Source of the DNA: Mactromeris polynyma
Lineage: Eukaryota > Mollusca > Bivalvia > Venerida > Mactridae
Assembly: GCA_032209605.1 (NCBI GenBank)
Contig: JASFXZ010000010.1
Coordinates: 9,321,385-9,385,384, forward strand
Length of the DNA: 64,000 nucleotides
Direction of reading: 5' to 3'
This document shows positions 1 through 12,400 of this stretch, in pieces (the first letter of the stretch is position 1; each line of letters begins with the position of its first letter). A program made the translations under genes and the position numbers. The notes under the pieces are model-generated. The model searched no databases. It was not told the origin of the DNA and saw nothing but the letters and a program-made list of their open reading frames with translations.

Positions 1-1127
1 ATTTGTATGGCAGTTGAACATTTTATCATTTGCGTTTTTAAGATTGTGATATGGGTCAATAAACTTGGTATAAACTTATTAAAAACTTATTAAAAAATAG
101 TTTTTAAGTATGAAATAATAGCGCCCAGTTAGAAAAGCATTTAATTGTATTTTGCACATGTTAAGAGCATCTTTTATGGTACAGTCTTGGCTGAAAAGGG
201 AAACCACTGTAAAATAAATTGGAATATCCATTGACACACTTCATCATGATGATTAAAAAAAGAATAAGGTATGTAGGTTCTGGAAAAATTAAACATGCCA
301 GTTTAGGTAAGGAAAGGCGATCGTGTGTAAAGCTATAACTGCTGTTTGGAATACTTTCTGTCAAAACAGAACCTTAGCTTTTCTCCGACAAGCTTACGGA
401 CAAAGACGAACATTTCAATACACCTAGTTTGCAATGTAATGGTACAGGTAACATATTTATACGGTCGCGGTTAATAAAACCGCACTATACAAAAAAATCC
501 AAACCGTACAACTCCTCGGCATACGTGACTCAAATCACGGGATATTGCATGCAACATATGGATGTATAAAACAATATATCAAAACAATAAAACCTATACT
601 ATACTAGTCTAGTTTGTTCTAACAGTCTCATTACAAGCTATGTGCAATGTTTACAGTCAAAATTCGTGAACGATATTCCATCTAAATCAACACAGTCGAT
701 GCATATCATGAGATAAATGTTTAAAAGCACCAGACGCATGAACTTTAGTTATAGGACCAAATGTCGGGCATTTTATTGAAACCATTGAATATTCCACATC
801 TTTCATTTGTAAATTCGACGATACGATACTCAAAAGAAATCAAAACATCAACCAATGCACACTGACTCCACGCCTTTGCAATTAGCACATTGTCGAGAAT
901 AAGACTATAAAAGAACCAGTACCGACATTCAGCGAACCAGTCTACAGCGAGCTCAGGTCTTTTGTTGTTAACAGCCCGACGTATATTTTAAGTTCGAATT
1001 TATTCAGAGATTGCAAATATGATGGGAATATTTTCATGGAAAGAGAGATCGGCAGAGATTTTCAAGATAATTTCGGATGAATTGAATATGCCTAACAATC
1101 AAGATGAAGACGAAGACGTTGAAGATG
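1..1127. repeat. Segmental duplication, left block, copy 1
   Basis: This block is nearly identical to 5676-6760 in the same orientation, with an offset of about 5675 bases. It carries the 5' flank, TATA box and first 36 or so codons of the C2-domain gene. Homology starts at the first base of the window, so the block probably extends to the left. Copy 2 differs by scattered substitutions and by loss of roughly 60 bases corresponding to 781-843 here. A 67-codon minus-strand reading frame is kept identical in both copies only because the duplication is young; I do not call it a gene. Confidence 0.93.
906..913 (+). promoter_or_regulatory. TATA box of the C2-domain gene
   Basis: TATAAAAG lies 106 bases before the start codon at 1019. 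The sequence about 30 bases further on (gacattcagcg) could hold the transcription start. The same box is kept in the duplicate at 6539-6546. The start site is inferred, not seen. Confidence 0.6.
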
Positions 1128-1819
1128 ATTTTGATGATATTAAAACAGCAGATCGCACAGCGTTTGAAGAGTCATCCCTCCAACGGCAGAAAACGTGGAA
1201 ACTTTACCCCGAGCATGATTTGCGTCTGCAAAAATGGCGAGAACTTACGAATATTGAAACAACTCCGACACTTCCACCTAGAAGAACCAAATCATTCTGT
1301 TATTCTGCTCAGCGTTTATTGAACCAACGCTGTACATCGACCAAATTGCCAAATGTTCAACTCGAATGTCCAGAGAAACTGCTTAAAGATGTGGCTCAGC
1401 AACAGAATGGTGCAAGTATTCTTTCGTTCAGGTTTCAGTATCTAATAATTACCGAAAGACTAAAAGTAACTATTGAACACGCAACAAATCTTTTTAACGA
1501 CTCAAAAAACGAATCAAGTATTGTTGCTAACGCTAAAGTGTGCTTGATGCCCGGCAAAGTTCAACAACAATTTACTCCTATTGTGAAAGGGACAAAAAGC
1601 CCACAATTCAACACCGTGTTTTATTTCACTGGCTTTTCACTTCATGATATTCATCAAATGTGTTTACGAGTGAAGATAAATGGAAGACAAGGAAAATACG
1701 GCACGTTAAAAACTCTTGGTGAAGCTTCTGTGTGTTTGGACGATTTTGATTTAATAAGTGAAACTCGAATAGAAGAAACATTAAATACTAGAGTTAGGAA
1801 CAAAAATCAAAGGCGCTGA
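1019..1819 (+). CDS. C2-domain protein, C2CD4-like, single exon
   Basis: This uninterrupted reading frame encodes 266 residues. The N-terminal half is probably disordered: an acidic patch at about residues 28-42, then a basic, proline-containing stretch (TPTLPPRRTKSF) at about 82-93. A C2-like beta-sandwich follows at about residues 133-245. Its signature is the block CLMPGKVQQQ, then SPQFNTVFYF and a late TLGEASV strand. The PGK-KQ / P-FN-FFF / LGE pattern and the intronless CDS resemble the C2CD4 family, but a synaptotagmin-like origin for the single C2 domain is also possible. The loop after NLFNDS lacks the usual SDPYV aspartates, so calcium binding is doubtful. Two ATG codons stand in tandem; I chose the first. 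A TATA box lies at 906 and poly(A) signals follow the stop. The gene sits in a duplicated block, and its second copy is broken after about 36 codons. Confidence 0.8.
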   Translation: MMGIFSWKERSAEIFKIISDELNMPNNQDEDEDVEDDFDDIKTADRTAFEESSLQRQKTWKLYPEHDLRLQKWRELTNIETTPTLPPRRTKSFCYSAQRLLNQRCTSTKLPNVQLECPEKLLKDVAQQQNGASILSFRFQYLIITERLKVTIEHATNLFNDSKNESSIVANAKVCLMPGKVQQQFTPIVKGTKSPQFNTVFYFTGFSLHDIHQMCLRVKINGRQGKYGTLKTLGEASVCLDDFDLISETRIEETLNTRVRNKNQRR

Positions 1820-1893
1820 TGCGTATGAGAAAGACTTACAATGTATATCAGAACGATATTTGATGGTGTAAAAACGATTGTTTTCTTTTCTAT

Positions 1894-1976
1894 AATAAAT
1901 GTTTCTTTTGGTCCAGTTATGTGTTCATACAATATGATTATTATGTACATTTATTCGCCTTGTATTTGCTAATAAA
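1894..1976 (+). terminator. Poly(A) signals of the C2-domain gene
   Basis: AATAAA occurs at 1894-1899 and again at 1971-1976, 75 and 152 bases after the stop codon. Either could direct 3' end formation. Confidence 0.5.
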
Positions 1977-2254
1977 CAATGTATATTAACACTAAATTGT
2001 GTCTTTTTATGTGATATGGTCTGGTACCTTAATATTTCCGAGGTCATGTCTTACTTTTGTCAAGAGCATGTTCAGTTTTAACTAGCTCCTCGAGTTCATT
2101 TATTTATGTCTCGACAATTGAAGAGGAAGTTAGCTTATTTTTACTTTATACAACCTAGATATAAATATTTTAAATGTCGCCGGAAAAAGTGCAGGAAAAT
2201 AATTATTGCACATGAAGTGTTTGAATGAAATTTGAGAGACCTGAAGAGAAAATA

Positions 2255-2490
2255 CCTATGGTTAACACAAACGATGGTAATGATGTGGCAAATATAGTAC
2301 CTGTAATAATATTGTCTAAGAATTGCACATATACATTGAATATGTAAATAAAAACAAAATACAAAAAACATCATTTTCTCCGGCAACAATCTTAGAAACA
2401 ACTTTTGTATATAGCTATATAAGATCAAATTACTTCTACGGTAAACAGGCCGTTGTAGGTTTTCAAAATTTCAAGAAAAAATACTCGAGG
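2255..2490 (+). repeat. Dispersed repeat, relative at 29340-29560
   Basis: Both copies share, in the same order, a gtaaataaaaacaaaa block, a tataagatc block, a cttctac..taaacagg block and a ttcaagaaa block. They are diverged. No terminal repeats are evident and the class is unknown. Confidence 0.5.
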
Positions 2491-2941
2491 TACTAAAACC
2501 CGTTACGCCACTTTTTTTAGAAAAATAGTTGTATACACACGGAATGTTTCGTATAACAGCTAGCAGACGGACATTTCGTAGGTTTCGAACACTGGTCTGA
2601 ATTTTAAGACAAACACTTTATAAAGTGTACATGGATTTGCTATTTGCAGATCGGTGTTGGGTAAACCAATCAAATCTTACGTTAACCACCAAGGCAATTT
2701 CTTTTCAACCGAACCACGTTTGTAACCTTAACGCGGATTGGTTAATATTCCGAAAAAGGGAACGTTATTCTACCGAAATACACTGCATTTCGGTGATTTT
2801 ATCGAAATCCATTTTGGATATGGAGTGACCAGCAATTGTAACATCTCGGCATTTTGTTATGTTGCACAACAAATCTAAATCTGCAATTTGCGCCGACCAT
2901 CTTTTATCAAGATATTTCTAGTTTAAACTTATACTAACTAG

Positions 2942-3100
2942 TATATTAATACGATATTTACGCCTTTAGCTCATGTCTAAATTACGATATGATACGAGGT
3001 TTAATAATTAATAATTTGACATTTCTTATTTAAACTATGTCAAAGATTAAAATCAAAAGTACAACCTTCGTATCGACGAATGCGTACAATGATTAGACAA
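2942..3100 (+). repeat. Dispersed repeat, relative at 40962-41105
   Basis: Shared blocks in order are ttaatacgatatttac, a run containing atacgag, the A+T-rich taataattaataattt region, and a final tcg(a)acga..gcgtac region followed by agacaat. The class is unknown. Confidence 0.5.
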
Positions 3101-4522
3101 TTTTCACCCCGTATTCCTCACCGAACTTTGTGTTGACTTCATTTGACTATCACAACTATAGAAAACATTGTGATAACTTTGTGTAACAAACATAACATTG
3201 ATGAATATAGCATAGATAAATACATTGATATATTTTGATGCATTAAGTACATACAACTGCGACAACAATTCGTCAGTAATTAAAAGTCTACATAACTGAT
3301 TGTAAGTATGTGTAGCACAATCATAGAAACGTATGTCTACATTCAAACCATAATTTAGGAAATACGAATTGATGCATTCCCAGGCGAGCTTTAACTAAGA
3401 GCAGATTTAAACAAATCAGCGTCTAGTTTACAAACGAAGTTTGTTTATCCAAAATTGGCTTCGACATTTAACTTTAGATTTAATTGGCTTGTACGCACCG
3501 CTGTGACTCATGTAGCAAAAGCGAGCACAATACGGTTGCGCAAAATATTCGTGTCGCCGTCCATCGACTAATCATTTGATAAACTAGAAGAGACTAGTCG
3601 AGTTTTCCAAACCAGTTATAGTTAATTGTTTACCCAACACATTGTTATCTCTTTACGCAGCCAATGGCGTGGGCACTGTTTTGTGAATGTGTGACCGATA
3701 GTCATCTTGCTGTTTTATTTTAAAATGAAATTGATTGAATCGGTAGTCGCCCGCCTGGTAACGTATCAAGCAATCTTCTCATTGTAGGCCTACAATATTA
3801 TAGCACCGTTTGGCTTCTACTTAAATTCCCGACATTCAGCTAGGCTCTACGCGAGCTATAGACAGACAACCAAACAGACAGTATCATCAGTACGACCAGA
3901 AATTGTACTAAGCAGTCTTCGCGCAGATTCAGCACAACGGCATGTACTTCGAGTAGAAGTGAAATTGTACACATAACGCACCCATCCTATGTCATTCTAC
4001 AATTCAAACGTAGTTAACTTAGTTCAAAACATTGGTCGCCGAGCGCCTGGTTCGAGTTAGAAGCGCACCTTCTGGCAGTATGGTTTCAAACACACCAAAT
4101 TGGCAGCGAAGTTAGAAAAAACATTGGAAATCATGGTGATATACTTGTTTTATTTTGCTTCCGTTTTGACGACGTTGTTATAGGGAAGTTCTCATCGCCA
4201 GTGCCCCGGCACACAGTGACCGTCTTTAACATGTTTTCTTTTAAGTCAAAGCGTTCATGCCAATTTGGTTTGTTCCAAACACTCAAAGGGAAATAACTGC
4301 CGTGATGAGTTTGCATTCAGACACTATTGAGAACAGCTTCGTTGTGTATGTGTTCAATATATCATTCCTTAGTTAACGAAGTCCATTTTTATTATGGAAA
4401 AAGCATGGACTGAGATCCAAAATGCTAGGAAGCAAGGAAACGGAGAGGAACTCGGGAGAATATATTTCGAATCGAAACTTAAACCTGTAATGTATTACTT
4501 TTATCAACACAATAATTATTAC

Positions 4523-5455
4523 AAGGCAAACTACACAATATAAAGTGTGTGGTTATGTAGCTTAATAATAAAGACAATAACAGTGCACTGTCTACACATT
4601 CCCATTTGGTATATGTCTGAAGCCATATTATCCAACCAAAGAGCTGTAGCAGGAGACTCCTGTGATACTTGGTATCACATAAAATGTATGAACCTACCAG
4701 ATGGTTTTTATAATGGCATGACGTCCAACGTTAGATGGATATGTTTCCTGTGGCAAACTTCTCACCAACTATATTTGACTCGGCATACTCACTAGCTATA
4801 TCATTTCTATCGCAAAACTTATGCAGTGACCTGTCAAATAAGACATACAGACATACCTATCTCACCTGGTCCAGTCAGCCAACTATACCCAGGGGCGGCT
4901 CCAGAGGTATATCTAGTGGGTAGTGATTCGGGAGGGGATGATGTTTTTAAATGTGACTATTTATTGATGAATACTGTAGTTCAATTTCAACAAAATTCCT
5001 AACATAGTGCAAAACAGACAATTTCACAGTTGATGTAACGTGCACAAATAAAATACCGCAGGGCGATGCAATTAATATTTTCTTTGAGTATAGTCATTCC
5101 GTTCACCTTTCCTAGGTTGATATTCAAATGTAAATGACGTTTCATTGGAAACGGACCCTGTGACTGGTTTATGATGAGATGTCGTTCGAAGGTAATTGCT
5201 TACAGACTACAAATGGTGAGCGGTCCCTATAGCTCACGCTTTAAATAGCACAAGAGCTCAGACGAACTAAAGGTGTTGTACAACACTGTCATTAGTGTAA
5301 GTTGCAATAGCATTAGCGTAGTAAGAAGGGGAAATAGCAATTCTAGAAAATACTTTTGTATTCAATAAATATCACTTTTGATAGAACTATTTACATATTT
5401 AACAGAGTAGAATGTACGCCAGCAACCTTTTCAGCTCCCATGGTAGCACTATAGG
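4523..5455. repeat. Segmental duplication, right block, copy 1
   Basis: This block is nearly identical to 6764-7702, from aaggcaaac to gcactatagg. Here it is separated from the left block by 3395 bases; in copy 2 it is joined directly to the left block. It includes a LINE-derived fragment and an element end beginning with aggggcggctccag. Confidence 0.92.
4590..4885 (+). mobile_element. LINE ORF1 fragment with PHD-finger remnant, copy 1
   Basis: The frame carries the block DSCDTWYHIKCMNLP followed by VRWICF. This is the centre of a PHD zinc finger of the kind found in ORF1 of CR1-like non-LTR retrotransposons. The first cysteine pair (GIC-K) lies in a different frame, so the finger is frameshifted. 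A further ORF1-like piece (FDSAYSLAISFLSQN) continues in another frame to about 4885. I read it as a dead insertion, and the retroelement class is inferred. Confidence 0.55.
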
Positions 5456-5675
5456 CTAGACAAGCAACAACTTAATTGAGTGGTGTACTATACTGGTTTA
5501 TGCTGTATATGCGTGCATTTGCACGTGATACATATTTTGTAATGACAGGAGTCTTTCAAAAAGTTATTTGCCGTACGCTGTGTAGAAATGAGTGACTATT
5601 CATAATTATCAGTACTACGTCAATACTACGCTGAACCACTTTTCTGATGGGTCACCCTTGAAGAATAATAGTAAC

Positions 5676-6760
5676 ATTTGTATGGCAGTTGAACATTTTA
5701 TCATTTGCGTTTTTAAGATTGTGATATGGGTCAATAAACTTGGTATAAACTTATTAAAAACTTATTAAAAAATAGTTTTTAAGTATGAAATAATAGCGCC
5801 CAGTTAGAAAAGCATTTAATTGTATTTTGCACATGTTAAGAGCATCTTTTATGGTACAGTCTTGGCTGAAAAGGGAAACCACTGTAAAATAAATTGGAAT
5901 ATCCATTGACACACTTCATCATGATGATTAAAAAAAGAATAAGGTATGTAGGTTCTGGAAAAATTAAACATGCCAGTTTAGGTAAGGAAAGGCGATCGTG
6001 TGTAAAGCTATAACTGCTGTTTGGAATACTTTCTGTCAAAACAGAACCTTAGCTTTTCTCCGACAAGCTTACGGACAAAGACGAACATTTCAATACACCT
6101 AGTTTGCAATGTAATGGTCCAGGTAACATATTCATACGGTCGCGGTTAATAAAACCGCACTATACAAATAAAAAAAGTTCCAACCGTATAACTCCTCGGC
6201 ATACGTGACTTAAATCACGGGATATTGCATGCAAAATATAGATATATAAAACAATATATCAAAACAATAAAACCTATACTATACTAGTCTAGTTTGTTCT
6301 TACAGTCTCATTACAAGCTATGCGCAATGTTTACAGTCAAAATACATGAACGATATTCCCTCTAAATCAACACGAGTCGAAGCATGTCATGAAATAAAGG
6401 TTTAAAAGCACAAGACGCATTAACTCTAATTGTTCCTGCGCACAGGACCAAATGGCATGCATTTTATGGAAAGCAAAACATCAACCAACGCACACTGACT
6501 CCACGCCTTTGCTATAAGCACATTCTGGAGAATAAGACTATAAAAGAACCAGTACCGACATTCAGCAAACCAGTATACAGCGAGCTCAGGTCTTTTGTTG
6601 TTAACAGCCCGACGTATATTTTAAGTTTGAATTTATTCAAAGATTGCAAATATGATGGGAATATTTTCATGGAAAGAGAGATCGGCAGAGATTTTCAAGA
6701 TAATTTTGGATGAAGTGAATATGCCTAACAATCAAGATGAAGACGAAGACGTTGAAGATG
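5676..6760. repeat. Segmental duplication, left block, copy 2
   Basis: Second copy of 1-1127. It ends inside the acidic N-terminal codons of the C2 gene, at gaagatg (6754-6760). Three bases (6761-6763) then separate it from the right block. The short filler and lack of long homology suggest end joining. Confidence 0.93.
6539..6546 (+). promoter_or_regulatory. TATA box retained in front of the truncated C2 copy
   Basis: TATAAAAG and its flanks are unchanged from the intact copy at 906-913, so the broken gene may still be transcribed. Confidence 0.5.
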
Positions 6761-6807
6761 TTGAAGGCAAACTACACAATTATAAAGTCTGTGGTTATGT
6801 AGCTTAA
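6652..6807 (+). pseudogene. Truncated, chimeric copy of the C2-domain gene
   Basis: The first 36 or so codons match the intact gene at 1019, with S-to-L and L-to-V changes in the stretch IILDEV. At 6760 the gene sequence stops and the right duplication block begins. The frame runs on through 14 or so new codons (ending VCGYVA) to TAA at 6805-6807, giving 51 codons in all. The C2 domain is completely absent. The promoter region is intact. I regard it as a pseudogene; a functional short peptide would be a new and unlikely use. Confidence 0.8.
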
Positions 6808-7702
6808 TAATAAAGACAATAATAGTGCACTGTCTACAAATTCCCATTTGGTATATGTCTGAAGCCATATTATCCAACCAAAGAGCTGTAGCAGGAGACT
6901 CCTGTGATACTTGGTATCACATAAAATGTATGAACCTACCAGATGGTTTTTATAATGGCATGGCGTCCAACGTTAGATGGATATGTTTCTCGTGGCAAAC
7001 TTCTCACCAACTATATTTGACTCGGCATACTCACTAGCTACATCATTTCTATCGCAAAACCTATGCAGTGACCTGTCAAATAAGACACACAGACAGACCT
7101 ATCTCACCTGGGCCAGTCAACCAACTACCCAGGGGCGGCTCCAGAGGTATACCTAGTGGGTGTTGGTTCGGGAGGGGATGATTTTTTTTAATGTGACTAT
7201 GAATTGATGAATTCTGAAGTTCAATTTCAACAAAAATCCTAACATGGTGCAAAACAGACAATTTCACAGATTGGTTGATATAACGTGCACATATAAAACC
7301 CCGCAGGGCGATGCAGTTAATATTTTCTTTGAGAATAGTCATTCCGTTCCACTTTCCTGAGTTGATCTTCAAATGTAAATGACGTTTCATTGGAAACTGA
7401 CCCTGTGGCTGGTTTATGAGGAGGTGTCGCTCGAAGGTAATTGCTTACCGACTACAAATGGTGAGCGGTCCCTATAGCTCACGCTTTAAATAGCACAAGT
7501 GCTCAGACGAAATAAAGGTGTTGTACAACACTGTCATTAGTGTAAGTTGCAATAGTATTTAGCGTAGTAAGAAGGGGAAATAGCAATTCAAGAACATAGT
7601 TTTGTATTCAATCAATATCACTTTTGATACATCTATTAAAATATTAAACAGAGTAGAATATACGCCAGCAACCTTTTCAGCTCCCATGGTAGCACTATAG
7701 GG
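6764..7702. repeat. Segmental duplication, right block, copy 2
   Basis: Second copy of 4523-5455, carrying the same PHD-finger fragment. Homology ends at gcactatagg, after which the two flanks are unrelated. Confidence 0.92.
6835..7115 (+). mobile_element. LINE ORF1 fragment with PHD-finger remnant, copy 2
   Basis: Duplicate of the fragment at 4590-4885, with the same DSCDTWYHIKCMNLP block and the same frameshift. It was carried along by the segmental duplication and is not an independent insertion. Confidence 0.55.
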
Positions 7703-9156
7703 CAGTCTCATGTCCAACTTTCATTACGGTCCACAAGGGAGACAAATCGACCAATTACTACATCTAGTTGCCTGTCCTGACCATAAGAGCCAGTCTTATC
7801 TGTTTTACAACCGATTATTCTGATAAGAGATAAGACCCCATGCTGGGAGATACCATTATATATATCTACACTTTAAGATTAAGATCTTATCAAATTCTCC
7901 TTGAAAGAAGGTTTGGCACTTTGCATATTTAATGATTTTAGAGTGTGTATGCTTATATATGACCGAATACCAATAGATTTCAATTTGCGAATTTTTTGGT
8001 GAGAAGTATTTTAATGATTTTTTTTACTTAATGTTAACACGGACATATAAACCATTTTTATATGTCCGTGATGTTAAGTAACTTGTATGAATAAGAACAA
8101 AACAATTATCTTCATGTTGTGATACATATAATTTTGTATTATCTATTTTAAATTTGTTTTATATGAACATTACCACGATCAACGTGCTACATGCCGTTTG
8201 AAGGCGTGCAGCATTTTCGACTAGCTTATTGTTTCTGCTACACAGTTACCTCCCCTGTTCAAATTACGCCATTTACAAAATCTATGGATATTCGCAAAAC
8301 TTCTTGCTCTGTCAGTGGTAGAACTCTTAGTGCGAATTAATTTGCATGTTAATTTATGGCAGTGACTGTTGAACATGGACTGCAATGGTACTTGCGAAAA
8401 TGAACTAAAATGTTTCAATTATTATTGGTTGCAATCTCCTGAAATTGTCCGACAGCGTATTCAGTTCGCTTTTAATTTATAAGATATATTGGTGCCTGTG
8501 CGCTCAATAAAATTGAACAAGGAGTTTATGCGTACAGACAGAGTTTATTACACTTTTGCAATAATGGTAACATTCAGTTCACACATCAGATGATTACTCT
8601 ATTCTCACGTGGGGAAGGTAGGTATATTAACGCGTGGTTTATTCAGTTTATTGAGGCCACTCAGCTTGGACATTTTGATTTTTGTATAGAGGTGCACTCA
8701 AGTATGATCGGACATGTGGGGTAAACGGTTTTTATTACAACCCTATTTCATTGTCCGATGCATGTAAAGTGTTACGCAGAGCTTCAATATTCTACGATGT
8801 GTTGAGAATGATATATAATAGTGTTCCTAAAGACTAACCACCATTTTACCTAAATTGCACACTGTTTACTTACAAGAATCAAATAACAAACATGTAAATT
8901 AAAATTATACATGTGGCTAAAAATAATCTATACAGGCTGTCAAGTGGGCCCTACTTTTCCTCTACTTTTTACTCGCTTCCTTCTTTTTCCTTATTTTTTT
9001 CTAAAGAGCCCTACTAACCCTACTGCTTTAAAATCTGAGGCATTAACTGAACATATTTACTTCACCTGTATGAAGCACAGGGGTCTTATTGTTGAGAATG
9101 TACAGCGCTGTGAATTTTTACATTTTTGATATTCACAAGGTAAGGAACCATCCCTA
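7703..9156. other. Gene-free stretch
   Basis: No supported gene. It holds one perfect 14-bp hairpin (8038-8070). From about 8940 it contains a pyrimidine-rich run with repeated ccctac motifs that leads into the tandem array at 9157. Confidence 0.5.
8038..8070. repeat. Perfect short hairpin
   Basis: The arm cacggacatataaa (8038-8051) is perfectly complementary to 8057-8070 across a 5-base loop. Function unknown; it may be a remnant of a palindromic element. Confidence 0.6.
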
Positions 9157-9440
9157 CTGTGCCTACTTTTGCCCTACTTTTTTGTTTTAAAAATAAGGCC
9201 TACTTTATCCCTACTTTTTTGTTTTAAAAATAAGGCCTACTTTATCCCTACTTTTTTGTTTTAAAAATAAGGCCTACTTTATCCCTACTTTTGCCCTACT
9301 TTTTTGTTTTAAAAATAAGGCCTACTTTATCCCTACTTTTGCCCTACTTTTTTGTTTTAAAAATAAGGCCTACTTTATCCCTACTTTTGCCCCACTTTTT
9401 TGTTTTAAAATAAGGCCTATTTTATCCCTACTTTTTGAAA
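9157..9440 (+). repeat. Minisatellite with 37- and 48-bp units
   Basis: About seven units share the core ttttttgttttaaaaataa followed by ggcctactttatcccta. Some units carry an extra cttttgcccta segment, so two unit lengths alternate. Confidence 0.85.
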
Positions 9441-12400
9441 AGAGGGGATGAGTGGACAGTCTGCCTATAGTATATGACAATGATAAAGTTACACAAACCT
9501 CTCTTGTTGAAACCTTTACTCTGCACAATGTAATTCCACGGTACCCTGGATAGTAAATCTGTGTATATCAATCAGGTCATCCATTTTAATGTAGAAATTG
9601 AAAATACACGGAGTAATTTATGTTCAATCTATGGCTATGAACTGATGAGTGAGGACAAATAGTGGTGTCTGCTATGCTGCTCAATGAATGGGAATGAATT
9701 ATGTCACATCAACTTTATATCCTCCTAGTCCTACCTTGTTCCTGAATGTGAAGCCAACCATTCTGAAAATGCGAGCTTTGGCAACAAGGACATCATCTGA
9801 CGAACAATAGACTGAACTCACTATTCTCTAGATCATACACACTTCACTACTACGTAAATTGTCCTTGATGAAAGGAGAAATTTGAATGTTGCTCATCTTT
9901 GATTCTACCATGCTGTCTTTCCCTTTCCGCCTTAGAATTTCTTCATAGTGTGAAATTTCTAAACATCCTTATTCAGGTAGTTGAGCTCATTTTTGACTCA
10001 ATTCCATTGCTGAAATATATAAATGAAATGTTCCTTTTGATGTTGAAGTATAAATATTACCGACAAATGTTTGTATTAAGAAAATAGAAGAAAAATAAAG
10101 ATCTGTCCAATGAACTTGTACATGAATTTATAAGTTCAGGTATGGGGAGTAAATGCTGAATGGGACAGCTTCGGTTCAACATGTGTGTTCTTAGTTTTCA
10201 TATAAATGCTTATTTTAGAACTATAGATAGAAATGTGTTTTTTTTTCAAACATTATTTTCCAACTGCATCCTTCTATGTTGCCTTAACTTACTATTGTAC
10301 AGGGCACATTCAAGTGACAAAGTAGTTCAGCACAGGCCTAATAAACTGCATCTAGCAAAAGCTGAACACTGTTAAAATTTACTGGAAAAGCCTACTTAGT
10401 CATTGCTTAAAGCAATATTTAAGTCTTTCTTTATTGGTTAATGATAATAATAATTTCTATTTTAAAACAATGAAATTAATGTGCTGATCGATGAAATGTT
10501 TTTCCTACCATTTCAATCATAAAACTTACGTGCTCAATGTATGCAAGATATTTTAGCAATTTTACAAACTGAAAGGGGCTTCAAAGGGATAACAGTAGGG
10601 CTGTCCTTTATTCAGATTTTTGCATATCGATGATATTGATATATTGAAAGACAAATATCGATGATATTGATATGTCCACTTTAAACTTTTACATTCCATG
10701 AATTATCTATTATCTCCTATTTTCTGTATGTTTATGTGTGTATGCCCTACATATTTAAATGTTCAACTTGTATTGTTATGATAACAAGATGCCATTTAAG
10801 TAATTAATCTATATTTTTAACTTCACGGTATTACATTATATTGCCAACATTTGGAATGCACTGTCCACTAGAGCATTGTTTAACAAGCGGCTGACTACTA
10901 TTAAAGTGACGTTACGCTATTTTTGCACATTTGTTAACTGTACTGTATTTTCCTGCCATAATATCGATATATGTGTGTATCAGATATATCCTTCGACAGA
11001 AAAAAATCATTGATATACATGTATCGATATTAGTTGTATCAACGACAACATAAGTAAAGATGAACCGTTCAGAGGTACAGGATTGAATGTGTGTTAATGA
11101 ATATTCTATGCAGTTCAACCTGAAATATTAATAAAAAGTGCTTAATGATACAAAAATTATATATTTTTATTTTCCAAATTCTATTTTAATTGATTAATTA
11201 ATGTATAAGTCAGTCATTCCTGTTTAATCGGAGTACCAGCATCAATCATACCGACTGCCCTGGCATTTTCTACAGTGGTCATTCTCGTCATCTTTTTTCG
11301 TGTTGGACATACAACGTAGATTGCATTGTAGTGAAATTTACCGCATACTTCCCAGTACACAGTGATCCTTGTGCCAAAAGTTGAAAATCATACCGTCACG
11401 TGTGGTCAACCATGACGATAAATAGGTATTTTCTTTGTGAAAGTCGATAGGTACGTACTACATGTATGTATAAAACTAGAATGCCAAATTTTAAGTCGTC
11501 ATATAAAACCGTTTTCTTAAATTCGTATTTTAAAACATGGATGTTTAGAAAATTTGTTCAGTGTATTTACATAGCGAGCAGAACATGGCTTTTGATTTTT
11601 ACAAAGAGGACACATCTTACAAAGATTGTGAATTCAACAAAGCTTACTTTTTACCTTATTTTAGATGTACTCATATACCATCTAAGGATCCATTGAAAGA
11701 TCAACCTCATATTTGATAAGATAATCCAGTTATTCCTTTTACAATTGAAGTTTATACAACATGCTTATATGAATGTACTATTTGCTCGACAATTCGTCTC
11801 GTGTGTACAGGACCACTGTGGAGCATTGTCTTTTAACTACTGTACTTCAGAACAGTCGGACCATGTTAAAACAAGCTTAAACAATTATAAACTTTCTAAC
11901 AATTGATAATGCATGTCAATATTAACTGTTATACAGCGTTAATTTAAATTTAACATATATTATAATTATACCAGTAATATTTTTTCATGAAACTAGTTTT
12001 AGGCTGAATCGGGACTGAAAACCACTGCACAAGTGCTGCAACAGTGTATAGGAGAAAAGTATGCTCCATCATCACTGATAACTTGTCCAATATTCTGTGA
12101 CTGCATTTATTAGTAACCTTTATAAATGTATGAATTACTAGAATGAAGATTTTCAGGTCGGTATGCAAAATATTCTCCTTGCTAACGTTTGACTACTGCT
12201 ATAATAGAGTATAGCAGTCTGGTTATTAATAGGCACTAATGCAGTGAACTTGAGGGACCTCACCTGGTTTTTGTGTAATATAGTCCTTCATTTTTTTTTA
12301 TTAATGAAATGCTTCTGTCGTAATTTCTTGTACAGAAATAAAAATTAATCCATATTAACTTTACAAGCAGTCTATTGGGTTTTAAGGAAATCACATTAAA

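Larger units (their letters stand above)
1977..4522. other. Gene-free flank, deleted from the second duplicate copy
   Basis: I see no convincing coding sequence here. The stretch holds two dispersed repeats (about 2255-2490 and 2942-3100), each with a relative elsewhere in the window, plus unique A+T-rich DNA. The interval 1128-4522 is exactly what copy 2 of the segmental duplication lacks. A short frame starting at 4395 (MEKAWTEIQNARK) has no feature I recognise. Confidence 0.6.

Noticed and set aside
161..364. 67-codon minus-strand frame, identical at 5836-6039
   Set aside because: Identity is explained by the recent segmental duplication; there is no protein-like pattern or gene context.
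4131..4316. 61-codon minus-strand frame
   Set aside because: No family resemblance, splice context or promoter.
10604..11040. hAT element suggested by tagggctgtcc and many atcgat motifs
   Set aside because: No inverted second end and no 8-bp duplication could be found.
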